64,000 nucleotides of DNA, taken from assembly GCF_029227915.1 (NCBI RefSeq), contig NC_079879.1:21964501-22028500 (forward strand), in the 5' to 3' direction. Below the pieces are notes generated by a model, which had not been told where the DNA came from, did no database searches, and worked only from the letters and a program-made list of their open reading frames with translations. Below are positions 12,842-27,120 of the stretch, piece by piece; the stretch's first letter is position 1; each line of letters opens with the position of its first letter. The position numbers were made by a program, and so were the translations under genes. Source of the DNA: Hydractinia symbiolongicarpus. Taxonomy: Eukaryota; Cnidaria; Hydrozoa; Anthoathecata; Hydractiniidae.

Positions 12842-15800
12842 ATGGAAGATGCAACACAAAGAAGTAAACTTTTTTTGCACAACGTTGCATGTCATAATTT
12901 GTCAGATAAGGAGAGAGCTAAGTTAATTGCTTCCCTGCAGCATTATCAAGATAATAAGTCAATTGAACAGTTTTTTAAGCGTCTGGTCATTATTCTAAAG
13001 CCAATAGCAAAACTTGAAATGCTATATGATATTCGAAGTATTGTTTACCAGAAAGATCTTGAAAGTTTTGACAAGATGTTAAACTCCCTTATTAGAAGTA
13101 ATTTAGTTACTGCACCACATGTTATTAGGGACACTTATAGCACAGCATCAACTTCTTCAAGTAATGATCTATCTCAAACTGCACCAGTTATACATAATTC
13201 GAAGCAAAGGTCTGTTAGTAATTTGTCACCCAATAAACTGAAGACATTTAAATACTTAAAAGATAATGGAAATTTGACTTTGCCAAATAAACTTTCCACA
13301 TCTACAAATGGCATAAAATATACAGTTGTCAATTTTGTGCAACCAGATAAATTCCAAGACCTAGGGTTCAGTATTTGTGGTGGTCAAGAAAATAAAATGG
13401 GTATTTTTATTGGCTTTGTCGAACCTTCATCAAATGCAGACCACAGAGGATTAAAAGTTGGAGATGTGATAGTTGAAGTAAATGGTATATCTTTGGAAAA
13501 TATCTTGTTAAACTCTGCACTTGGCTTACTAAAAAATTTGAAGCAACTGAAATTTGTTTTGAAAAGAGGAAATATAACTGACCTGTCTCCCTTGCATCTC
13601 ATTAATCCATGGTAAATATTATTACACATACTTTTTTTCTCTTATATCATTAAAACCAATGCTACCATGTATATAAAAATTTCTCCTTACACACTCAAAG
13701 GTTTACGAATTCATAACAAATGTGTATGAATTCATAACAAATGTGCTCCAACTGAATTTTTAGAGTATGTAAGATACTTAGTTTACCTATGATAAGTGAC
13801 ATATATCTTAAGTGGTTTGCTTTGCTAAAATACTCTATTATCCTAGTTACTGATCAAAAAAGTGTCTGTGCCTTGTTTACTTGCCTGTTTCACTATATGC
13901 ATTACCTTTTTGGGCTGCTGTACCAATGTGTTTTATAAGCAATCACCAGTATTTATAAGACTTCGCTCTTATTTTTTACTCATAGGACACACAAGAAAAA
14001 GATTATACGTAGTAATGTGTTGCAGTCTCAAGTGCAACCAACAGGAAGTGCAAGAAAATTTTATCCCCAACAATCTGGAAATAAGAAGTCTTCTCCTTTG
14101 CTAGTACCTAAAAATGTTTTTCATACCACTACTCCCCCACCATCTAAGGTATTTCACAATGTTGTAACTTTGTATGAATATGAACCAGACTGTGACATTA
14201 TTAAAATTATTTATTTATGTATATAAGGAATTAACACAGGGTGTTTATCCTTGGAAAAAGGTTTTTTTGTGATTTGTTCTAAAAATCAACTGTCATTGTC
14301 AAACAATTTGAAGCCCCAATCAGTTATAGAATTAAATTGTAAAGACAATTCTTAAGTTTTGATAGAAAACTGTATGAGAAATTAGATGTCTCAATATAAT
14401 CAAGGTAAAAAGTAATAAAATAATAACAATAACAATTTATGGTGGTTATTCCAAGAAATCAAAAAACACTGGATTATTTCCAAAAGGAACAAAAAATGAT
14501 ACATTTAGCTAAGCTAATTTTAGTATAAAAAACATTTTTTAAAGTTACGATATTCCAAAAGTGCTAAATGAAATTAAGCATGTTGAATTTAATTCTCATA
14601 CACCAATTAAATTAACATGGTTTGTCAATTTTAGGAATTAAAGGGAACCCAAGGTATAAAATGATGTTGGACTTATATTATGGGTAAGCTTGTAAAGCTT
14701 ATGTGTGTTGTTGGACTTATATTATGGGTAAGCTTGTAAAGCTTATGTGTGTTGTTGGACTTATATTTTGGGTGAGCTTGTAAAGATTGTGTGTACTCAC
14801 AAAATTTGATTGCAAACCGGCATGCAGATCTTAAGTTATAGGGCATCAGCAAAAAAATTAAGAGGCCGAGCAAATAAGTGTCATTTTGTCAAAAAAAATG
14901 TTAATCAATTAACCTTTACAATATCTATGCATTAATAAACTTTGAATGCACATACCTTAACAGGTCTAAAATAACTGATGACAGGAAATGTCAAAATTTA
15001 CTTAACTTAAATATGACATCATAATTTATGCGGCATAAATTAATCTGAAATTCTTTAAATGCGAATGTCTTAAGAACGATAAGAGTTTTTTAAAAAATTT
15101 AAAAAGACTTGTTAACCAACTTTTTTAAGCTCTATAATATAAGTCCAACATTATTTTATACCTTGGATTGCTTTAAAGACTAATTAAATTAAGGTGGTTG
15201 ATGGCTAGTAATGTCAAAAGGAAGTAAAATGAAATGGTAAAAATGACAACAGATACAAAGCAACATAGCAGTTTTTAGTATGTAAAAATAGAATTTTAAA
15301 AAAAACGAGGTATATTTTTAGTGTAATTTCTCATAGGCACTGTCAAAATACATAGATTCAAGTTTTGGCAACATCACAATAACCCTTTTTATAACCCTTA
15401 AATCTGTAAAAATTAATGTAAATAAGTTATTATTAAGGTATTATTAATAATAGTAGTAAAATATTTTATATTTTGTCGAAAATAACAAAAAAAAGTAAAA
15501 AAAAGAAAAAAGGTCAATTAGAATTCACTATTTGCATTTTGTTCTACAATAGAGGGCTTAATAAAATTTAGTGTAATCAATGAGTTTCTTGGGCAGGCTT
15601 AAACCTGAATGGTTTAAAACGTTATTGTCATTTTATCATAGTGTCAATTTTACTTTTTTTTCATAATTAGATATGACAATTATGACAATTATTATTCCTA
15701 TAAATATAGACAAAAAAAATTATATGCGAAAAAATTTTATCCATTATCTAATAAGATTTTAAAACAAGTCAGCTTGCCAGATGATAAAAACAAGGAAATG

Positions 15801-18800
15801 TAGATCTTGTTGAGCAGCATATAGTCGCTGAACAAGCTAATCTGCATTTTTACATAGAAGTTTCTATTATGGTAATTACACCATGTATTTCAATTTTGTT
15901 ACATAGCCTGATGGCATTGATGACCATATTCTAGAGCGAAGAGTAAATTTGGTTATTGATCAAAGAGAACCAAAGAAATCTCTTGGTTTTAATATCCGAG
16001 GAGGTTGTGAATATGGAATTGGTATTTTTATATCAAGGTATTAACAAGTTATCCCTATGTTTTTTTTATTTTTTTAAGTCCAACTGTGTGTCCGATAAAT
16101 GCATAAATCATGCCCAAAATTTCTAGATTACAATATTATCTCAATTCTTCTGTTGAATGCTGACTATAATGATCAAATAGGATTTTTTTAAGTGCTTGCT
16201 TATAAGGATAGGGATATTATCATGTCTCAATCTGCCATCCAGCAAAGTCATGTATAAGCGCTGTTATTTTCTTACAGACCATGGAAGGATCCTGTCTCTA
16301 TATTATTGATGGTTTCATTGAGTAAGGTTAAATCATGCTCTTGCTTATTCACATTTTTTCACATTATCATTTCGTTTCTTAACTAAAACTAATCCAGTTC
16401 TACTTCTCTTTTCATTTTATTGTCACATAATCTTCCTGGATGAGGTGATACGAACAAGAGTTACTCATAGTTAATTAAATTAGTGTATTTTTCAAGGACA
16501 CTGAAAAAGATTTATGTAGTGTGTATTAGAGGAGGCCTATTTTAATGCAATGCAATTCATTACTTGAAATTATGTTTATTTCAACAATCTAGTAATTCAA
16601 GTTCTTTGCTTTGATTACTAAAGAGATTACCTGTGGTTAAAAGCTATAGGAGGTTAACCATGTGAGATCCCACCCAACCATGTTGCTACCTCACCTACAA
16701 TGTGTGACACTCTCGTAAGCTACAGTAATGTTTTATCATTTCAACGGTTATATTATTTAATGATATGTGTTGCTCTCTGTTGCTGTGACTAGATTATGCG
16801 CCAGTGTAACAACTTGAATTTGTTAAAAAAGTACAAGCATTAAATATTAAAATACTACAAAGCCAAACGAAAAGGATTACAACAATAACAAAAACAGGGA
16901 AGCTTGTACACAACTCTTTGTTGGTCTTTTTAAATTTTAGTGTTGTTGCTGATTCTCCTGCAGATCAATGTGGTCTTCGTCCAGGCGATCAAATAATTGA
17001 AGTTAATGGAATAAGTTTTGAAAACATTAACCATCATGATGCAATTAACTACATTAGAAAGCGTCACCAGCTATCGATAACTGTGAAGGTTAGTGATGTT
17101 TCTACATGCAGCGGTTGTATGAAAATGTGTTTTCGCCTTTTTCATAATTCTTTATGAAGAATCCTTGTAAGGAGTAAGTTTTTATGAATTTAAGACTTTG
17201 ACCAAAACGTAATTTGTTTCTGTGAAATATTTTCATCTGCAACCTTTAGCCGCACAAACAAATTTCTTTTAAAAATTTTCAAAATTCAAGAAACCATTCA
17301 AAAGTTATCCTAGGTTAACCTTTTGGCATCTTTATAAAAGAAAACTTTATCAACTTCAAATTAAGTTGAATAATTATTGAGTCGTATTCCAAAAATTCTG
17401 CTCAAGACATCTTAGAAGAAATGCTTAGTCAAGCCTGAAAGACTAGAGGTTTTTTAGTTACCCAGTTTGGTTACCTTCTTCTTTGTTAATTTTCAGCATG
17501 TTGGTAAGGTTCCAGAGGGAAGACATTTAGTCCCTCTATATAGTTGGATAACAACAAATGGAGAAAGATGCTACAGCAGACAGTCAGGTAAGGAAGAAAT
17601 ACAAATATCTAAATCTCTATGCTCAAATTTGTTTTTTTTTCGTCTTATAATTTATTTTGGTATTATTTTTTTTATTAAGAACTGATCATGTATCATTTAT
17701 GTGGCAGCCATTTTTCTCCACAATAGTTTATGCTCATAGTGATTCCCAAACAATATTCTGCATAACTTTTTAATGAAATGAATAAATATTTTCCTTTACA
17801 TAATAAACTAAAGAAACAAAATGTAAATGAGTAACACAATCTCTCCAGATTACCTTCAGATGGGGGTCTTCAGATGGTAACGTCTGAAAGGCAGGGGTTC
17901 TACTCTCACAGATGTAGCTCAAATTGGAGCTTTAAACACTCTAGAACCGCCTTTGTGGTCCCTCCTGACACAATTGACACGATTTATCCTTTGAAATTAG
18001 TAAGGCTAAACACATAAAATATAAATCACTACACCATTTTGACGAAACTTCTTTTATTATTGTCAAATGTTTAACGATGAAGTTTTGAATTTAATCCCAA
18101 TCTTCGATCTTGTTGAAGGGCAATCTGTACAATATTTGTGGTTTTATTGAAGCTAGAACTGTATCTTCTACTTTTTCAGTTACAAAAGAAAAGTCATAAA
18201 CGATAAAAAAAATCAACCTGTAGAACCCAAAAATTTTCCATTACTAACTGAGTTTCAATGTCATAACAGAGGTTTTTTCAGCGTTATATGACATGGTTAC
18301 GATATTATGATCCCCTTGCCTCATTTACTAGCAAAATATGGTTGTTGTATAAATTTTCAAATCCATACACCTGTCCACCTGTGCATGAGGTATTATTAAA
18401 GATGTCAGCCAAATTGACATGTCTAATGGAGCAAGCTGTTATTAATTTAAAAGCATCTTCAAAATGTGTTATGAGTATGTTCTTGACATATCTCTCATCT
18501 GATGCTTAATAATTTAAGTCTTTTTAATAGTTGGTTGTATCGTGTGGTCTCTTTGAATGGTAAAAAGATTGAAGGGTATTTGTTTCACCTATTCAAAACC
18601 TCCTTACCTTTTTAAACATTCTGCTCTGTTCAGACAATGTTTGGGAGGCTTCCAAATCCTCTCAGAAGGTTTAGCATAGCTAAAACAATAAAAATGAGTT
18701 GGTTAAGCAGGTTGAGAAGGCTGAAAAGATGCTGAATCAAATACACTCTTCAAAACAGCAATGAAATAAAATAAAAACATTTGCCTAAAAGAAATTATTG

Positions 18801-21800
18801 GAAGATGCAAAAACATTTTGACTAACATTGTACCTCCTATTCGTCTCGTATTTTGGATAATAGTTAAACCTAAAAAACAACACTAGCTACAAGATATCGA
18901 ATGTAAAAAAACAAACTTAAGACAAAACATTTGACAGTGGTAAACATAATATCCATTCTTTGTAGGGATTGTTAAAAATTAAAACTCAAATAATATGAAG
19001 TTAAAACTCTGGGAGCAGGACTTAAGTATGTAATCATTAAAAAATAAAATCTAAAGGAGTGTGAGGGTTTAGGCTGTTGATTGCGTAGGACAGCATGCAA
19101 GACTTTTGTATTGTCATAGATGACGATGATCGAACTTATTAAGATGCAATTAATAAGATGCAATTAAATCCATATTTGTATAATTTTGTTAAAAAACATT
19201 TTTTTTCTTCAGATACATCCTCTGACTTAAACAGGACTAACTCGTTGAACTCTGCATTTTCATCAAATATATTGAACGATGGTAGCATAGATGCCACTTC
19301 TAACAAATCTCTTCAAAAATTGCATCCTAAACAGTCTCTTAGTAACCAGTCTGTTGCAACAAAATCACCTGGGGATAGTCCCAAAAATCGTCATCTGCCT
19401 AAACGTACTGGATCCTTGGATCGTGTAGATTTTTTGACGTCTACGCCAACGAAACCAGAAAAGCCTACAAAACATTCAAAACACGAAAGATCCCAAAGCC
19501 TTCATGTAAACAGCAACAGGAGCGAGCAGAAAAGTCATTTCACTTCACTTGCAAATAGTGTAAAAGAGGACAAGAAAGAGGACAAGCTTGTCTTGTCATC
19601 AAAGCACAAAAGGTCTTCCAGTGTTGATAATGGAAAGAAACTTCATAAACAGAACCCAGCTTTGAGTTTGCGCAGGACGAATTCAGTTCCTGATAATACC
19701 GCTGTTCAAGACTCGCAGAAAGGTATAGCTAGTGACGAGCATGTAAAGAAGATAAACAGTCGTGGCAAGTCTTCAAGCTTGAGTGATTTAAGTAATTTGA
19801 ACACAAATCAACGTAATAAAAGCTTGAGTAAAAAGATGACGGGTAGTTTGGATAATTTAAATAAAAAAGACAGAGAGAAACATTCGTTTCTTCGCAGACA
19901 AGGTGAAAAAATCAAGAATGCTTTGAGTTGGAAAAAAAGAAAAGATAAGAATAACAGTATGCCGCCTTTTTTTAATTATTGTTTTCATGAACTCTATTAG
20001 AAAAAAAATCCTGTCCCAGACAGTACAACAATTACCTACAATGTTTTTGGGCCTTTTAACGCCCTTGTTTTTTTACGAAATTTTTGCTTATATTTGAACA
20101 GCGAGGTCAGCCCACACATGTGAAAGGTCGATAATTCCGTAATCCAAATTGATACAGTGAATTATTCTTCTGGTGTAAATTCATCTTTGTGACTCTGTGG
20201 CTTATTGGTTATAACTCTCGCAATTTGTGCGGGAGACCGTGGGTTCAATTCTCTTTTTCAGTGATTCGATGGATGAATGTTACCATAGCCCTGGGTTAAC
20301 CCAAGTTATGTAAGGGAAATTGGGGAGATAGCGCATTGTGTGGGCCGTTGGATATTGTAGGGAGTTATTTGGTAGAGCACGGACCCTATTAGGATTTTAG
20401 TAGCTCAAAATGAGAATTAAATACTCCAGAACTCCTTATCTAAGCCATGCCCCACTATTTATATCCCTGGTGTCCATTTTTCTCTTTTTAGATGACAGGA
20501 ATTTGTTCGAAAGTGCTTTGTTCGACAACAAGCGAACACAAATACAAAGTTTGGATCGCAAAATGCAAGATATTCTTTCAACGAATGACTACAAGACTGT
20601 CAAGGAGCATGTCACTGATGTATGTCATAGTCTTGAACGTTTTGACGTGTTTCTAACTACATTACTTTCTCCAATTCTTTTTCTGTTTTTATTTAAGCTA
20701 GGAAATTATGAAACACTTAATGATTTAAATTTAAGGCTATATTAGGGTAGGTTAGTCGTATATCTGTATAACAAAACAGAAAATTGATAGAGCGGTCATA
20801 GAAAGCTTCAAAGGAGTGTTATGCACGGCTAAACTAATTTTATGGACAAATTGGAGACCAAAGTCGTATTATTTTCACGCTGGGTAATGGGCAAAAAGCC
20901 TTGCTTTTATTGTTATTATTGCTGTAAAGACTAGTGCAGTAAATCTAAGTCCTCCATGGTCAAAAGTGAATACTTTGTTGCAAGATCTTAGTTGATTATA
21001 TAAAGCCTCAAATAATTTGTGCGAAGATTTTAATATTTTGACACTGCTTTAATCGTTTCTAACCGTTTGCTGGTTTACTAATGGACCATCCCCACTGTCC
21101 TTTCTGGAATTCTCTATTCTGGAAAGTCTTACTCCACCGATTTTCAATAAAATTCTGCATGCTTTTGTACAAATTAACCTGCAGATCCCAAACCGTGTTC
21201 CATCCTAGCATAAATTTTCTGTTATTTAAAAGTTTTAATCAATTATTCTCTCAGTAAAGTTTAAACACGTGTCCTTTAAAGTTGTGCCACCTGAAACAAT
21301 TTAAACTACTTTTTTTTAACAAAGTCATCCAGTTCTTTTTGATTACTCAATTACACTATAGAAATATTCTGTTGTGATAAACCATTCATAGTACATTTAA
21401 AAGTACATTTAGATTCATTTTAAGTGGGCTATATTACATATATTCTGTTATCAGTAGTCCCTTTAAACTCTGGATTGTTATCTTGTGTTATCGTCTTGTA
21501 TTAATGTGTGTCAAAAATAATGTTACACCAAGGAATAGCCAAGAAATATTACCCGTATAAAAAAAAGAGTTTGAAGCTAAACCAGTTAGAATTTGCGCAA
21601 GTAAGCTTTGTGTAAGAAATGTCGTTTTAACCGTATCACACGTTGATCAATATCACGATTGTTTTTGTTTTCTTTAGTACCTAGCGAAAGGTGATATTGA
21701 AATATTTCTTATTCACCTTCTGGATGCGTTTAATACTCCACAGAAATACAAACTCATACCAGCAGTAAGGTAGGTTGTTGCGTTTTTGTTTCGTGTTTTG

Positions 21801-24800
21801 ATATTTGATCTTTAAATGAGCAAAGAAATCTTTTTGTGCTCAACGGTGATGTAGTAGCTAATTCGCAGGTTGTTGCGCTGGAAGGCGGGATTGCCATCCG
21901 ATAGCTAATCGAAATTGTTGTTAAAAAGTGCCAAAGATGTTTTATGCGCGGGTTATACATAGTACCAGAGAAAAGATCTAATAGAAACTGTAGGAAATTT
22001 ATATAAAAGAAATTCTATCAGTCTATCAGTAAAGATTTGCTTCTTTCACGGAATTTCGTTGTGTAACTTTGTTTACGTTTAAATTTTAACGTCCTACATT
22101 CTCCACAACATAATAGCAGGAAACAACAGAACCATTGTTGCAAATACGTTATCAAAATTACATTTCATGCTAAAACTTTAAAGTATTGATTGCTTGTCGT
22201 AATAGGAGTCTAAATAATAAGATGTTAAAAGCTATTTTGTATTTTCGTTTTATTGCGAGTATATTGGCTTGCTTCTTGTGTGAGTGTCCGGAGGCTGGAT
22301 TTACACTGACGTCAACCTTGGAACTAAATACATCAAAATGTTATATAAGACTAGCGTTTTTCCCTTTGATGCCAACATTATTTGACGCGACAGGATGTAT
22401 TTCCAATCAATCAACACAAGTTTGAAAATAAGTGAACCCGGGGGGTTGAACGAAAGATGGGTTATAGACATGATGAGAAATCATCATCCCGAAGGTTTTA
22501 ATTTTCCATTAAATTTAGACAGACCCTGCATTTTCTTAGCATTTCCGTAATTTTTGTACCCCTGACGAACAACTTGACAATTTGAAAAGTTTGGTGATAT
22601 TTTAAAAAAATGATTTTATCGTTACTTGTTTTATTAAAAGCTGATTGTGTGGCTAAAATGTGAGATAACGCCCTCACAAATAATAACAGCAACCTTGATT
22701 TAATGCGCTATTTTTTATATTTGCGAGGGACTGAGTACTATAAGTCATGGATACATAAACAAAGCTTACCAGTATTTCTTATCTTTGAAATTCTGGATTT
22801 AGTAATTTGTTATACTTTCCCTCCAACATTATGTAAGTTGATGATGACACTCATTTGGTATAATTAGTGGCACATCCGGTAACCTTTTAACGATGTCCTT
22901 CTACATCTTCTTATCAGACAATCATCAATCCACTTATTATGTGACAAAACATAATCACTAAGAGGGCGTGGTTTGGATGCAAAAAACATGTGACGTCACA
23001 TGGATGTAAATAATACTTTTAAGCTTTTTCTATGACCACTCACTTTCATTAAGCTTCTTGTATTTTCATTACATAGTTACGCCATGGTATTGTAATTTTT
23101 TTTGATTTGCTTTTTTGGGCGAGGGGCAAAGTCTTAACAACTGGTCTGGGTAATACTAACTGCCCTCCACCCCATACACTCCACCCCAAACCCCTTACTC
23201 ATGCCTGAGGCTCAAATCGTTTTTAGATGACCTTTTATGGAAGTATTTCAATTTCTTCTTTTTTAATGTTGTTATCCAAGAGTTGTTTTTGGTTTTTTGT
23301 GCCAGTTTATAGTTTCAGTAAAAAATTTTGAACATATGTTTGCTTATAAAGTAACTGAGGCACGCGTCTACTTTGTCTAAAGATTGTCGTCAAAGCCCTT
23401 GTAGATCATGAATATTCCCTCCCGCAATGCGACAATGTTAGCTAAGATAATAAACACAAAGTTGTAGATGTAGGTTTGTTACCACGGGTTAAGAATCGTT
23501 GCTACTTTCTTGCGATGAATTAGACGAGTCTTATAGGATGGAAATAAATAGACAGCAATTTTTATTTGTCTCGCAAAAGAAATTGCAAACCGCTACTGAA
23601 TTGTAGTTACATAATACTTGTCGTAAAAACTGGAGTAAATTGACGTTTATTTTCGGCCATCATGCGTATTCGTCTATCAACAATGCCATGTGTTTATTAA
23701 TTTAAAATAAATTTTAGCCGATTTCTCCAATTTTGTTGAAAAGAATAGAGGTGATTTTTGCCCGTCATACATATCTCATGTAGCGTTAGCACGAAGCTGT
23801 TTCAGAATTTATTTTGAATACAAACAGACCTAATAAGACTATTCATATATAGAGGTTTTTATATCTTTGTATTTTTTTTGTTTGCTTTGACAATCTTTTA
23901 TGTTGTCTCCTCACAACAATATTTGTCGGTCGTCGTCACAATACCTCTTGTCTATTTCAGTTGTTAAGGCTGCAATGTATAAGTATACAGAGACGCTCTA
24001 AGCTCATAATATAAAAAGACGCGCCAAAATGACAATTACTCAGGTCACGTGTGATTCTTATCTTTCTGCTAATTGTAAGATTAATTGTTCTTTTTTAGTT
24101 AATTTAGTTTTCTTTTTAACGTTTCATAATGGTATAAAGAACAGTGATGTAATTAGTATTGATTTTTTTCTTATTTAATTGTTTTTTTTTTAATTTTCTT
24201 TAAGGGGGATTATTTGTCCTTATGAAATCGATCGTTTCGATGCTATAGTGGCGAAGCATGAATATGAGAACATTCGTAAATTGAAACCCGAAGAGTCAGG
24301 TTGGTTTCATTTCTTTGGGATACTTTCGGGAAATATTCTATCTTGCTTCACTTAATACTGATGTTCTATTCATTTGTGTTCTTTTAACCCTTCACGCTTT
24401 CTCCTATTTCGCATAAAGTGAAAATGAAACAACAAACAAAAAAACGATCGTTTCTGTAGGCCACATCTGTTTTCACCTTTTGTTTAATGCAATAAATTGC
24501 TTGCAAAGCAGATAACGTGTACATCATTTCATGTTTTAGTTACACCACTCATCTTTTATTATAGTGACTCCAGTTATCTACGATAAACACAAAAAGCCGT
24601 CGAAGAAGACAACCGTATCTGCAGTAATATGTACGTTTGTTTGTTTTTTTGTCTGTTTGTTTGTTTGTCTGTTTGTTTTTGATTGTTGTTTGTTTGTTTT
24701 TCGATACATATTTTCTTCTTGTTTGGTCCTTATTTGGTTATTATTCGTATTTTGTCATTTTTTTTGCATCACTAAACCATATTTCCGTAGAGTATTTTTT

Positions 24801-27120
24801 CTATCTAATGGTGGCCTAGTTACTAAGTTGCCATAAGAAAACTATGTTATTATCTTTCTTATTTTAATTATATTTTTTCGTCTTCTTTGATATTCTTTTT
24901 AATCTTTTGCAGCGCCAAAGTCACAGAAATTCAGTTTAAAATCCACAAAAGAAGAGAACGAAAAAATGATTTACAACCGAATTAATACAAAACACTATCA
25001 TAAGAGTATATCTTTGAATGACGAGTTAACGAATGAAAAGTTTGGCTCGATTAGTCGTATGCCTCAACCATCCATGATGTATGCTAGTATGTTACAGAAA
25101 GGAAGACCAGAATCGCTTGAACAAAACAAAAATGAACGAGAACGAATAAACAGCTCGGAATTCAGCTCTTTTCTCGATGACTCGAGCGATAAAATTGGTG
25201 CCCAAAAGGACGAGAAACCGAAAGAAACGTTTGAAGCAAAGCGCAAAAGGACAGTATCATTTGACGAGAAATATAATACTGTAACAACATTTCAAGATAC
25301 TTTACCGAAACCAACAAATAAAAACGATATTGTCAATCAAGCAAGTGATAAAATAAACCGTGACCGAAAATACAGCGTTCCAGTTCGAAACTCTCCCAGG
25401 TACGTACAAGTAAAAGTGGAAGCCGCTGAACCGAAAAACAAGCCCTACAAAAATTACTTGAGCAGAAGCCAGGAGACACTGAATCGAATTGATTCAAATG
25501 GAGTAAATACAAATGACTTTTTGCTGCAAAAGAGTATACAAAATGATTCATGTGAATCAATGAGCAGTAGTGAAATTATTGACAGTAAACCGGATAATTT
25601 AGCTATTTCTAATAGAAATAATGCAACGCTGGATTCAGCCGTACAACGTGGAAGCTCGCCAGGAAATCCTGCAACAAATGGGCATGCCATGTTGAACGAT
25701 GCTGAAGAAAGGGAGGCAGGCGACACGGTGCCTGATGAGTTATACGCGATTGTCAACAAACCAAAGAAACAAGATCCTAGTCAGATAAAAGTGCGCGATA
25801 GTTTTTGTGCGTACGAACTTGATCTTTCTTCTTCACCCGATACAATACATAAAAGTTACTCCCTTTCCATCGATACTGTCAACATAAACAAACCGCACAA
25901 GGTCTACAAGTACTCAAAAGATTCACCAAAACCTCTTGTGGTTTTGAATGGTAACGACTCATGTGAAAATAAACCAACTGTTAACGGTGCTGGAGCAACT
26001 GTTGAAGAAAACTTAGTCGACAATGGCCCAACTGTTGATGGTGCTACAGATGGACGACCGGATGTGTCAGATAACGTAAGTGAAAATGAACCAACTATTA
26101 ACGGCGTTCCGACCGAACGTCTCGCTGCACCTGATCATGGAAAGGACCTGCTAACGAATACAAGGCTTAGTGAAAGCGGGAACGATTTGCACGAAATAGA
26201 CGTACCGAAGGGATTTTCTTCCTTAGGTAAGCGCTTGTTTTTGCAGCACGCACCTTGACAGTCCTTTATGGAATAGGTGTTGTAGCTACTTTTATGTTAG
26301 TTCTTTTGACATGAGAAAAAAAATCAACTCAAGCACCTATTGTGTTGTAGATAAAAATGAGTTTACATGTGCTAGACTTCGTAAGCTACTTTTTCGAGCT
26401 TTTTGTATCCCTTGACCCTTCCTCTTGTTTATTTATTGTTATGTTTTCGTAGTAACAAAACACGTCTACACGCTTTGGGTTACGAATTAATACAACTTTA
26501 ATGAAGTCCATTATTAACTATTATATTATCGATTGCTTTACAAAATATTTAATCCTTTTTTTATTACTATTGTTAAACCTTTTATGATTCAGGATTGAGT
26601 ATATCAGGCGGGAGTGACTCAAAAACGCAGCCTGACATCAAGATAGCAGTAGTACACCCAGATACAGCAGCCTTTGTGACCCCACTAAAGGTAATGCGCT
26701 CAACCCTTTTCTTTTTTTTCCCTCGTAAAATTTCACATTTTTAGAAGGCTTACATTCTTTGTAAAGTAGCCTGGTTTTCATTGTGGTTGAATATCTTGTG
26801 ATTTTAAGGCGTTTAAAGAAGTACACGTTGACGTGACTCTAGTCTTGGAATAGTGAAAGAAGTTCTTGAAAGACATGGAATTTTAGATTACATTTTTTTA
26901 TTATTCTGAAATGGGTTAAATGCGCATACGACTTTGATCTTTTTTTATAGTTTTTTCAAATTTTTTATCAACAATACATTTTTAGGCTGGTCAGATACTA
27001 ATCTCCGTGGATGGTGAAAGCCTGATTGATATTCCACACAAAGAAGCTGTCAATATAATACGCATGCGCTATAAAGATAAAACACATCCCACAATGCACG
27101 TTGTTGTTTCTGATCACTAA
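12842..27120 (+). CDS. WHRN: Whirlin-like scaffold with two HHD and three PDZ domains, complete
   Basis: In vertebrates whirlin organises stereocilia tips and the Usher-2 complex. Exons: 12842-13611, 13986-14148, 15907-16037, 16941-17088, 17497-17587, 19213-19956, 20492-20619, 21678-21769, 24205-24299, 24565-24630, 24913-26226, 26593-26690 and 26986-27120. All are GT-AG and in phase, giving 1324 aa (human 907). Domains: N-terminal HHD about 8-86; PDZ1 about 159-241 (LGFSICGG); PDZ2 about 322-404 (LGFNIRGG, then GLRPGDQIIEVNG), followed by the whirlin-type HVGKVPEGRH...YSWITTNG segment; Ser/Lys-rich linker about 435-682; second HHD about 683-787 (ending in EIDRFDAMV-like sequence); disordered region about 810-1247; PDZ3 about 1248-1324 (GLSISGG). 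The N-terminal HHD separates it from PDZD7, which lacks one, and the three PDZ domains separate it from short harmonin forms. Both linkers are much longer than in vertebrates. Extra cassette exons in the large introns cannot be excluded. Confidence 0.88.
14640..15174. mobile_element. MITE with about 45-bp terminal inverted repeats, in whirlin intron 2
   Basis: The left end reads AAAGGGAACCCAAGGTATAA and continues through ATGTTGGACTTATA. The right end, reverse-complemented, reads AAAGCAATCCAAGGTATAAA and continues through the same ATGTTGGACTTATA. It is 535 bp, has no ORF for a transposase, and carries three 44-bp tandem repeats near its left end. It is related to the element at 10991. Confidence 0.75.
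14667..14795. repeat. 44-bp tandem repeat, about 3 copies
   Basis: TTGGACTTATATTATGGGTA recurs at 14667, 14711 and 14755 with exact 44-bp spacing; the third copy is diverged. The array expands the left arm of the surrounding MITE. Confidence 0.9.
20191..20400 (+). mobile_element. tRNA-derived SINE in whirlin intron 6
   Basis: The head shows a Pol III box A (TGGCTTATTGG), an anticodon-stem-like pair (CTCTCGC and GCGGGAG) and a box B (GGTTCAATTCT) in tRNA spacing. An unrelated tail containing CCCTGGGTTAACCC follows. The 3' limit is approximate. It lies in the intron 19957-20491, in the same direction as the host gene. Confidence 0.6.
24633..24703. repeat. (GTTT/GTCT)n tetranucleotide repeat
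   Basis: Low-complexity repeat beginning directly after the donor of the whirlin exon that ends at 24630. ORFs reading through it are artefacts. Confidence 0.85.

Noticed and set aside
25725-25770. CUGAUGAG in a whirlin exon as a second hammerhead core
   Set aside because: No GAAA follows a proper stem II and no stem III can form; it is ordinary coding sequence.
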